Assembly: GCA_017481205.1 (NCBI GenBank)
Contig: JAFUPN010000041.1
Location: 124,001 to 188,000, forward strand
DNA length: 64,000 nucleotides
Direction of reading: 5' to 3'
Source of the DNA: Clostridia bacterium
GTDB lineage: Bacteria > Bacillota > Clostridia > UMGS1810
Within the stretch, counting starts at the first letter, position 1, and each line of letters starts with the position of its first letter. The position numbers were made by a program, and so were the translations under genes. Under the pieces are notes generated by a model. The model ran no database searches. It saw only the letters and a program-made list of their open reading frames with translations, and was not told the origin of the DNA. Below, one piece after another: positions 53,701 through 61,400 of the stretch.

Positions 53701-55711
53701 CACTGTAGCCGTCGGTCTCAGCATATTCTTCTCCGTTGTACTTATATACAGTTACAGCCTTGCTGTAATCTGCAGGTGCAATGTCTCCGCTGTAGGTAAA
53801 GCTATAGGCATTGTCACCGCCAAGGTCGTTTGGCACAAATCCCTGTTCGTAGCTATACTCAGAGCCGGTATATGTGATTTCTTCCGGCAGCTCGTTGCCA
53901 AGCCAGATTCTGTCTATACAGAAAAATCCTGCTTCTGCCTTGGTGGAGCCCCAGCCGCCTATGTTTACAATAAACTTGTCTACCCTGCTGCCCATTGACT
54001 GATTGGTAAAGTCAGATATCCTGAGGCTTACTGTCCTCCAGCCCTGCCAGTCGGTCGTCACCTTTGTATAATACCATGCCTTGCCGGAATAGGTGGAGGT
54101 TTCTCTCAGCTGCAATACTATATTTTCATCCGTAGCCTTGGGGCTGTAGATAAGATAGTTTATATAAGTATATTTATTTATATCCGCAGCCAGCTTGTCT
54201 GATACAAGGCAGTTAAACTGACCGGAGCTTATCACCGGATGATTTATCCTGAAGGTTGTATCTCCGGTAAGAGCATATCCGTCTTCTTTTTCTATACTGT
54301 AGTTTGAAGGCATCAGTGCAGTATTTTCTTCATAGTCAAATATTTTTGTCATATCACTGCTGTCTGCTGCAGAGAATACCACTCCGTCACTGCCCACCAC
54401 CGCAGGCGTACTGAAGGCAAATTCCTGTGTACCGCTGATATAAAAGCCGTTTGTATCGGCAAAATCGTCGGATACAGTCACTGTGTAATCACAGCCGCCG
54501 GGCAGACCGCTCGGGAAGGTAAGTGTAACGGTTTTTTCCTCGCAGGAAACTGTGAAATCAGTATACTCCTCGCCGTCTTTTGTTACAGCAAACATTTTGC
54601 CAATGTCATAATTGTCGGGGCTGTTTGAAAAATCGAGACTGTATGTAAAGCCGGGCTCACTTGCGTCAACACTGTCGCCGCTGTTTACAGAGGTGGACAC
54701 CACATTGAAGTTTACAGAATCCATACCTACAGAGAAATAAAATTCCGCGTCGGTACTGAGCTTTTTGCCTGTTGCAGCGAGGATTGCATCCTTGGATGCA
54801 GTCACCATGTATGCACATTGGTCTGCAAGGGGTCCGTCAAACACTATGGATATAGTACTGCCGCTTACATCCACAGTATAGGGCTGAGCTGTCTCGGTAT
54901 AATCGCTTCCGTCAAACTCATATACCCTTACTCCCTCTGCAGTATTGTAGTCTGTACCTTCGGCAGAATAGGTATACTGCCAGAGGCTTTCTGCAAAGCT
55001 GAGGGTATATGTGTTGTTATTGCCAAGGTCGGTGGCAACATGTGCCGCACCGTTGGCAACAGACGGTGTGGGTACAGCCAGAGCCTTGCCGTAGCTCGGC
55101 AGTTCTATCCATATGCTGTCCACATATATAGTATCGCCTATGGTATAGCCGCCATTTGTGTAATTACTCCAGCCGGTGTCGTTAAAGCGGACAGTGAGCG
55201 CACCGAGGCTTGAATACTTAACTGCATTGAGCACATCGGATAGCTTGAAGTCCACCACCTGCCAGCCTCCGGCTATAACAGGATATTTTATGCTGTACTT
55301 GCCCGAGAAATTAGCGTTATTCGGGAAAAAAAGCAGATTAAACTTGCTTCCTGCCGCCTCACTGTAAAATCTCACCTTTACAGTTGCGTCGCTATGACCT
55401 ATAAGGGATGTATAATCATACTTATCCAGCGGTATGTTTATATCACCGCTGTTCTCATCCATAGTCCATTTAAAAGAGCCGCTCTTGCCCTCATAGGCTA
55501 TGTCTGTGCTCATTTCGGTGAGATAAGCGTTGCCACTCTCAAGATATTTTGAGGGGATACTGCTGCTGTCTGAAAAATCAAACAGCAGGATTTTTCCGTC
55601 CTCAATATAAGGAGCGGAGGTCTCAGCAAAAGCAATTCCCATATTTACAGGAATAAGTGTAATAAGGAAGCTGAATGCTGTGAGCAGTGCTGTTATTCTT
55701 TTTTTTATCAT
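50765..55711 (-). CDS. Giant SLH-anchored multi-CBM protein, pair member 1 fused to binding modules (region C copy)
   Basis: 1648 residues. Signal peptide 1-30. Three beta-sandwich binding modules at about 35-205, 435-610 and 820-975 (DWQGWRTVSLRISDF..NIGGWGSTK; DWQGWKLVTIPMSFL..NFGGWSGG) alternate with SbsA-type Ig-like domains (LRLTFGAELNSVQNPDIVIT; PSTEYNININGV). About 1080-1180 is the shared beta module (TDIKAFVLDSKGRFVSD). From about 1185 it is colinear with the region A and B pair member 1: Ig-like domain, helical domain (AAALGIEDASDELI), Gly/Ser linker about 1416-1450, three SLH repeats (NITREEFVKLVVCAF, NITREDMVTIIGRT, STRAQAAKVIASLM). It likely ties the PL8 substrate to the cell wall. 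Own promoter upstream. Confidence 0.8.
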   Translation of the reverse strand: MIKKRITALLTAFSFLITLIPVNMGIAFAETSAPYIEDGKILLFDFSDSSSIPSKYLESGNAYLTEMSTDIAYEGKSGSFKWTMDENSGDINIPLDKYDYTSLIGHSDATVKVRFYSEAAGSKFNLLFFPNNANFSGKYSIKYPVIAGGWQVVDFKLSDVLNAVKYSSLGALTVRFNDTGWSNYTNGGYTIGDTIYVDSIWIELPSYGKALAVPTPSVANGAAHVATDLGNNNTYTLSFAESLWQYTYSAEGTDYNTAEGVRVYEFDGSDYTETAQPYTVDVSGSTISIVFDGPLADQCAYMVTASKDAILAATGKKLSTDAEFYFSVGMDSVNFNVVSTSVNSGDSVDASEPGFTYSLDFSNSPDNYDIGKMFAVTKDGEEYTDFTVSCEEKTVTLTFPSGLPGGCDYTVTVSDDFADTNGFYISGTQEFAFSTPAVVGSDGVVFSAADSSDMTKIFDYEENTALMPSNYSIEKEDGYALTGDTTFRINHPVISSGQFNCLVSDKLAADINKYTYINYLIYSPKATDENIVLQLRETSTYSGKAWYYTKVTTDWQGWRTVSLRISDFTNQSMGSRVDKFIVNIGGWGSTKAEAGFFCIDRIWLGNELPEEITYTGSEYSYEQGFVPNDLGGDNAYSFTYSGDIAPADYSKAVTVYKYNGEEYAETDGYSVSADGDKLNVVFDSALADGDTVKITVDGAVLSGDYSVCTEGAEAVFTVNAPSPYFMLTDSSVEDGAVIDSLSELTLTFNNDIDKALHVPDYISLYRDGEKLYNVFNASINGNVLTLDMTKELTAGTYTLKISPDYTDKYGYKYTGRTEFTAVIGEKAVTADTVTIFSANNDEHMNALAAHLEPSGDITNLYSRTAKVAYTAGVSKNGWFRENTAFDATGMKYLNFWIYSPKATGNTANIAIYTSLKNNKYNTGNKVYTMGIDWQGWKLVTIPMSFLSTATTFDAFLINFGGWSGGVNESSYILVDEVWLSGSEPGAVELKETSLPDGYTDAAVSGEILRLTFGAELNSVQNPDIVITDEKGAVLGGDKYSVDFGGDSMTITFGELSPSTEYNININGVVGKQPVIQTKPIELSFTTSDGGVYLTDLSMDDTVDFQVDNMSSASANVTAVVYAVGEDNALLAKSVKSVTLPAKTAEIVSVDFAAPAGTTDIKAFVLDSKGRFVSDKYASLKSGEAEYTLPSPLYGTSARAALDVSINVNVLEASIELAALSNLVTVEISDSKGNVVSANAAAAGADGSLQYYYVFPADAATDIYTVKLNADGVTANKELSYLSKADRDEILALANGTSASAFAEFISGNAAALGIEDASDELIDDIAELVIGSDDFGGYTEVLEFITLVSDFLDNVNSVPWGEITELINDNAALLDGDDNSDIEYFTELSEKKQNIVSSILKEKLPADSITDLLSKLGDAIDEYKDENESSSGGGGSSSGGGGSSGGKSVGGSFPVASESKPYTPVESQTVFTDINDADWATDSIMSLYKEGIVSPAENKLFRPNDNITREEFVKLVVCAFAANQPAADHSFTDAVPGQWYNGYIAKAYAAGIATGYPDGSFGIGENITREDMVTIIGRTLVLMGTKLPEGQSASFSDSGEISAYARSYVDAMVSLGVVNGMGNGTFAPKAYSTRAQAAKVIASLMELF

Positions 55712-55751
55712 GAATTCAACTCCTCTCTAAAACTGTCATGATTGGTAAAAA

Positions 55752-55780
55752 ATAATATACATTTTTTCTGATTTTGTCAG
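55752..55780 (-). promoter_or_regulatory. Sigma-A promoter of the region C SLH pair
   Basis: Minus strand: -35 CTGACA (55775-55780) and -10 TATTAT (55752-55757), each five of six matches, exactly 17 bp apart. Transcription would start near 55745 and give a leader of about 34 bases before the ATG at 55711. Confidence 0.65.
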
Positions 55781-55799
55781 GTTAGGGACAAAAAATTTG

Positions 55800-55914
55800 T
55801 CGATATGCAAACTTCGTTTGCTCGATATTTTTACTATCGTAAAATCGATATGTTTTCGCTACGCTCAAACTCGATATGATATGAATTCATATCGATGCAT
55901 TGCTATTGCAATGC
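55800..55914. repeat. CGATATG hairpin-array repeat
   Basis: Repeated TCGATAT units (at 55800, 55822, 55845 and 55871) separate small hairpins such as GCAAAC-TTC-GTTTGC (55807-55821), followed by the palindrome ATATGAATTCATAT (near 55880) and GCATTGC/GCAATGC. From memory, similar arrays are scattered in genomes of gut Clostridia. It occupies half of the 223-base gap before the region C SLH-pair promoter. Confidence 0.6.
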
Positions 55915-55934
55915 TTTAACAGTGCAAAAATCAA

Positions 55935-58415
55935 TTACTCCACAATCTCAGTTTTAAGAGGCTTAAGGTCTGTCCATCCGCTGATAAAGATAAACTTAAT
56001 ATCCTGTGTTGCTTCATCGAAGCCTTCAACACTTGCAGTTACCTTGCCCTCTGCAACCTGTGCAAATTCCACATCCTCAAGAGCCTTTGTAGCCTTATTA
56101 TATACAGCCGCTACCATTACACCTGCTGTATATTCTTCAGGTACATTGCCGTGCATTTCTGCTGTGATTGAGCCATTCTCTTCGGTCTTTGCCACATGAT
56201 AGTTCTCCACATTGAAGATATATTCGGTATCAGGAAGCTTAACACCGTTTGTATTGTATATATCGGATACATACACACTGTACTGTGCGCCGTTCTTAAG
56301 TGTATCAAAGCCGGCTGTGCCCTCAGAAAGTGTTACAGCCTCTGCAGCTGCGCTCATATCAAGATTGGATACTGCGCCTATGCTTGCCTTGCCGATTGCA
56401 CTGTCAGCAGCAAAGAGGCTTACATCTGTATTCTCTGAGCATACAAGAGCTGAAAGGTCTGCATAGTTAACAGCCGCTTCTGCCTCGGGCTTGCCCTGAG
56501 ATATCCATACGCGCTCTACATCTATATAGTTGTACAGATTCTTTGGTGTTGACGCTGCCTTGCCGAATACATTGCTGCTGCCGTTTATTATATAGCCCTG
56601 AGCCTTCTGCTCGGCTGTACGTGTAATCACACTTACTGCTGCGGTGCCTGCGCTTGCCTTGGTTACAGGATACCAGCCTGAATTGGGAGCAAAGTATACA
56701 TAGTTGATACCTTTTGAAATAAGATTTGAATTAGCATCCTTAACCGGGACAGAGACTAACTTCCAGCCTGTCCAGTCTGCGATGATGTGTATGGGAGTAA
56801 GCTTTGTTGTTGTACCGTTCCAGTAGCCTAATGCAAGTATAAGCTCTGCACTTGTGGTGCTGTCGTAGCTGTACTTTGGCTCGGGATTGTATATCCACGC
56901 GTTGATATATGCATCATCGCTGAGACCTGTGATGATTTCTGTTGAATTTGAGCCTGAACCGTAAACGGTGAGAGATCCTTTTGCCGTACCCGGTACCTTG
57001 CTGTCAGCCGAATTATTTGCAACCTCCCACAGCTGAGCCTCGGAGATAGATTCAAAGCTGATTCTTGCCACTCTGTCATAGAGTCTGCCGTTGCCTCTTG
57101 CCTCAGCTGCATTGCTTCCGCTGACTTCATCTGTGCTGTAGTCCTTAAGCACTATATCCGAAGCTGCAGGGGTAATTGCCGCGTCGGTACCTATTGGGTT
57201 GGCAGTCTCCCATTCTGCCTGTGGAGATGTCTCGCCCTTTGAAAGCCAGATGCCCTCAAAGCCGATTTCAAGATTGTTTGTATCCGGGCAGTTTGTATAA
57301 TTTCCTGTCCATCCACCTATGTTGAACTCACAGCTGATAATATTCTTGTTCTGAGCACCGCTTGGAAGAGGAATTGAAATAAGCTTCCAGCCCTCCCAGT
57401 TAACCTGCTTTACAGAATACATCAGAGGATATGTATTGGCATTTGCTGTCTGCTTTACGCCGTCAATATATGCCGAGTCGTCAGCTTCTTTTGTTACGCC
57501 GTCGCCGTCTGTATCATTGTCATTTCTCTTGTTGGTATAGAGAGCAAAGTTAAAGCCGTCGTCCTGAGCCCTGGGAGAATATACCCACATATTTACCCAG
57601 TTGTAGTCTCCTGTATTGAATACCGTTGTGTAATACTGGTTCTTTACTTCATCGGTTGTCATGTTCACACGGAACTGTTTGGTTGTGCTCTTACCGGAAA
57701 AAGTGCTGTATTTGCTAAGTCCACCTTCTCTTGTATTACTGTAGGCTGCTGTGCCAACAGGATATGTAACAGCGTCCCATATAGTCAGGGTGTCTTCGCC
57801 GAGATTTTTGTAATAAGAATTGGGATTTGTGTCGATATATACACTGTCTATATAAACTGTATCTCCGTCATTATAGCCGCCCTTTGACATATTGTCCCAG
57901 CCATCATCATTAATACGGAAGGTGATTGTATTGGCGGTTTTTGCATAAACATCGGACAGCTTGACAAAATGTACCTGCCAGCCGCCGTTTATGGTAACCT
58001 GCTGGTTAAGATTGTTTCCACTAAAGCCCTTTGCAGTGTTGTAGAAGTTAAAATTAATCTTACTGCCTGCAGCTTCACTGTAAAATCTGATATTGATTGT
58101 ACCGCTGTCCTTATATGCAGAAAGGTCACGGCTGTCATCATTGATTATGATGTTGTAATCTCCGGTTTCTGAAATCAGAGTTCCTTCTCCGTTGTCGACT
58201 GCACTCATGGTGAATCTGAATGAGGAATCCTTGCCCTCGTATGCAAGAGCAGAGGGACCGTAACATTCGTTGTTTGTTTTGATATTGGCAGGATTGCCGA
58301 AATCAACGAGTGTAATAATATTACTTTCTGTTTCCTCTGCTGCAAAAACGAAGGTGGGTACAAGGGTTGTAAGCATCATAACCGCAAGTACCAGTGAAAT
58401 GATTCTTTTTTTCAT
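55935..58415 (-). CDS. Secreted multi-module binding protein without catalytic domain
   Basis: 826 residues, signal peptide 1-25. Three beta-sandwich modules of the type found in the PL8 lyase and the giant SLH protein: about 33-205 (VTINGGWQVHFVKLSDVYAK), about 215-400 (VNWEGWKLISIPLPSG..FNIGGWTGN) and about 420-650 (IADWTGWKLVSVPVKDAN). A short Ig-like stretch near 660-735 and the shared C-terminal beta module (IKFIFISGWTDLKPLKTEIV) follow. No known catalytic residues, so it probably binds the PL8 substrate in solution or at the surface. It lies directly after the PL8 gene with a 67-base gap. ATG 58415 follows GGAGGTAATTTATA. Confidence 0.75.
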   Translation of the reverse strand: MKKRIISLVLAVMMLTTLVPTFVFAAEETESNIITLVDFGNPANIKTNNECYGPSALAYEGKDSSFRFTMSAVDNGEGTLISETGDYNIIINDDSRDLSAYKDSGTINIRFYSEAAGSKINFNFYNTAKGFSGNNLNQQVTINGGWQVHFVKLSDVYAKTANTITFRINDDGWDNMSKGGYNDGDTVYIDSVYIDTNPNSYYKNLGEDTLTIWDAVTYPVGTAAYSNTREGGLSKYSTFSGKSTTKQFRVNMTTDEVKNQYYTTVFNTGDYNWVNMWVYSPRAQDDGFNFALYTNKRNDNDTDGDGVTKEADDSAYIDGVKQTANANTYPLMYSVKQVNWEGWKLISIPLPSGAQNKNIISCEFNIGGWTGNYTNCPDTNNLEIGFEGIWLSKGETSPQAEWETANPIGTDAAITPAASDIVLKDYSTDEVSGSNAAEARGNGRLYDRVARISFESISEAQLWEVANNSADSKVPGTAKGSLTVYGSGSNSTEIITGLSDDAYINAWIYNPEPKYSYDSTTSAELILALGYWNGTTTKLTPIHIIADWTGWKLVSVPVKDANSNLISKGINYVYFAPNSGWYPVTKASAGTAAVSVITRTAEQKAQGYIINGSSNVFGKAASTPKNLYNYIDVERVWISQGKPEAEAAVNYADLSALVCSENTDVSLFAADSAIGKASIGAVSNLDMSAAAEAVTLSEGTAGFDTLKNGAQYSVYVSDIYNTNGVKLPDTEYIFNVENYHVAKTEENGSITAEMHGNVPEEYTAGVMVAAVYNKATKALEDVEFAQVAEGKVTASVEGFDEATQDIKFIFISGWTDLKPLKTEIVE

Positions 58416-58447
58416 TATAAATTACCTCCATAAAATGATTTTTTTGT

Positions 58448-58472
58448 ATTATATGAACTGTGCAAAAGCACA
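58448..58472 (-). promoter_or_regulatory. Possible -10 box with upstream palindrome
   Basis: Minus strand TATAAT at 58448-58453 lies just downstream of the palindrome TGTGC-AAAA-GCACA (58459-58472). No acceptable -35 hexamer is seen, so this would need an activator, or it is only an intercistronic hairpin. Confidence 0.3.
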
Positions 58473-58482
58473 TTTACATATC

Positions 58483-61400
58483 TCAGTTCAGATACAAAGT
58501 ATCATAGGGCTTTAATTTTCCCTTTTGCCATATATACGCCTGTATCCTTGTTGTGTCCTCTGCAGGGGTCACCGTAAGGCTCACATTGTCTCTGGTTCTG
58601 CCGCTCAGCAGATTTACCGTGGAGGTCTTTACCTCCTGCAGGTCTCCGCCGGAAGAATACATGGCAAGTATAAAACGTATCTGACTTGCACTGCTTGCAA
58701 GGTTTGTTACCTTATAGGTGCATTTTACCGCTCCCTCCGCCTTGTGGGCAAGGTAGGGACTAAGCACAGTGCCGTCAGCCGATGTATATACGGCAGATAC
58801 CAACACAGGCTCGCTTTGCCTGAGCACTGCATTCACCGTAGCGCCCATATTCTCGCTAAAATCAATATTAAAGCTCGAGGATGAGCCGTAGGAGCCGGCT
58901 GTTATCCTGCTGTCGCCCTCTGACATAAGCAAAGGTCTGTCAATGGTAACCATGCCGCTGTCCAGCTTATGAGTAGGGTCGGTCACGGCAAGCTGCAGCC
59001 TGTTGCCCGCCTCCTTAAGCATAACAATCATTGGCTTATCCACCGTCACTCCCTCAAAGGAGCCTGCCTGCCAGAACACTATGGCGGTTATGCCAAGCTC
59101 TCTGTGGCGCACTGCCTGTACCTCAGGAGTATTGGCAAGAACCTCTGCCTTGGGGTTCAGAGCATATGCCGCTGTCTCTGCGGATGTCATATTTGGCAGC
59201 AGTGCATAAGCATAGGTACCTCCGCTTGGATTAACCCCATGGTTAAACCACAGTTCAAAATATCCCGCGTCAGATACTCTTGTTTTAATATCAGGAGTAT
59301 GGTTTCCGTCTCCGGGGAAATAGTAGCCTATCCTCTCCCCGCCGTTTATCCATAAGGGATTGTCAATAGCTGCTTCCTCAGCGGTCAGGCTGAGCTCTCC
59401 GCTGTCTGTAAGGACGCTGAAGCTGTTTTCCTCATAGCATATTTCTGTAGAAAAGCCCATATTTGCCGCCTGAGCAATTGCACCGTCAGTAAAATCAACC
59501 TTGGCAAGAATTTCTCCTGCGTCAGTCTCCCCGGTGAGAGCCGATATATACAGCTCGGTATCCGTAAGGGGAGCCGGATTGCTCCAGCCGCCTATATTAA
59601 AATATACTGAGTGAATATTGCCCCAGGATGCAACGGAATGTGCCTTTGAAAATTCTGATTTAGGGATAGTCAGCACCTTCCATCCCGTCCAGTCAACAGT
59701 TATTTTCTTGAGATAATAGCCGTTGTTTATGGTAGCCCGGTCACAGGAGAAAACCATGTTGAGTATTTCTCCGTTTGCCGATTTGCTGTATATGGGGATT
59801 TTAATATATTCCGCCGCCGACCAGTCTGTAGGTATGCCGTAATTATCAAATTCAAATTTAGTGGTATTTATCTGTGCTCCGGCGGTGTTTTCTATTACCG
59901 ATGAACCCTTGAAAAGTCCCATGCGGTTTTCCGCAACAGTGAGCACTGTGGCGTTGTTGTTGTCCGAGGCGGTTATGTCCGCCCCAAGGCAGAACACCTC
60001 GTCGTCAAAGGCAAACCATGCTTTCTTTGCGGTAAGGTCGCTTGTATGAGTCGGTGCATATGTGCCGTATTCGCCCTTATCTGTGCCAAAAGGCTCTTCG
60101 TTGTGGTAGCTTTCCAGCTCCATGGCGGCTGTGGTGTATTTTTCATCCATCTCCACTCCGCCCACAAAATCCTTTGTGCTGAGATATTCATTGCCCTGGG
60201 CAATGGATACCTCCTGCCTGGGCTGAGTGTCCACCGTGGTTCCCGGAAGTCTGTAGTAATCCACATTGGCCCAGTATTCGCCGGCACTCAGGCTGTCCTC
60301 GCACTCTAAAATAAGCTCGGTTCTGCCGTCGCCCAAGTACCATCCCTTAAGATTCTGGCTGTTGATGCACTCGTAGTTAAAAATCCTTGATGATGACATA
60401 GAGAGGGCAAATGCCCAGTCCTGTCTCTTATGCATGACTTTGTCTATATTTGCAAAAACATTGCTGTTGTCATATCTGTAGCCGCTATAGTCAGCTGCGG
60501 CTATCTCCCTGAGCTTTATCACATCGGCGACAGATACCGAGGATACAAAGGTGCTTATATCTCCCTGAGTCACATATTCCTTTATTATTGCACCTATTGT
60601 TGCCCTGTCCTCCGGGTCAAAGCTGTCAAAGGCCTTTACCGCCGCGGCAACCACTGTTTTCACCTGAGATATCTCCGAGGGATTGTCACCTCTGCCAAGA
60701 ACCATGCGCGGCATCCTGTTGCCGTAAATAAGCGTATCGTAGGAATTGATTATCCAGTCTGCCACATTGTCGCTGCACCGCTTGGGCAGTTCAAATGCCG
60801 AGCCCTCAAGTATGGCGAGCAAATCCGACGCAATGTTGAGATGCTCAAGCCCGTAGGTGCCGTTCATGGCATGGAGAGTGTGAAACACATATGAGCCGTC
60901 CTTGTAGAAGCCGTGTCCCATATTTCTTGTATAAATTGCCCTGTCGCCGTAAAGCTGGCTTTCGGTATTTTTCCCATCGTCAACATAGTCAAAGGTTGTT
61001 GCTGCCTTTTTGAGAGTATCTCTGATTTTTTCAGTGTCGCCCTTTAGCGCTGCCGCACCTATGCGCAGTCTGCAGGCGTTTATATAGTTTGCACCGCTGG
61101 AATACACATCAGGTGCCGCCGCCTCGTAGCATGCAAGATAATCGGCAATCTGACTGTCTGTCAGGTGACGGCGCACTATCATCAGAGTTGATATAAGATT
61201 TTTGGGTGTGCCTATGCGCCAGTCATGCCAGTTAAACTGATTGCGGTCACGCCATGCATTTTCGTTGTTCTCGGCTTCATCTGCCCCGTAGCGGTTTTCG
61301 TAAAACCATTCCAGGCAGTACAGTATATCCTCCAGGAGAGCCTCGTCTCCGTACAGGCTGCTGCCGTAGGTGCCGTAGCCAAGAGCCATCTGATAGAAAT

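Noticed and set aside
55800..55914. Riboswitch or leader RNA
   Set aside because: The structure is a repeated array of small hairpins around identical CGATAT units and lies upstream of the promoter of the next gene, without a conserved aptamer I recognise.
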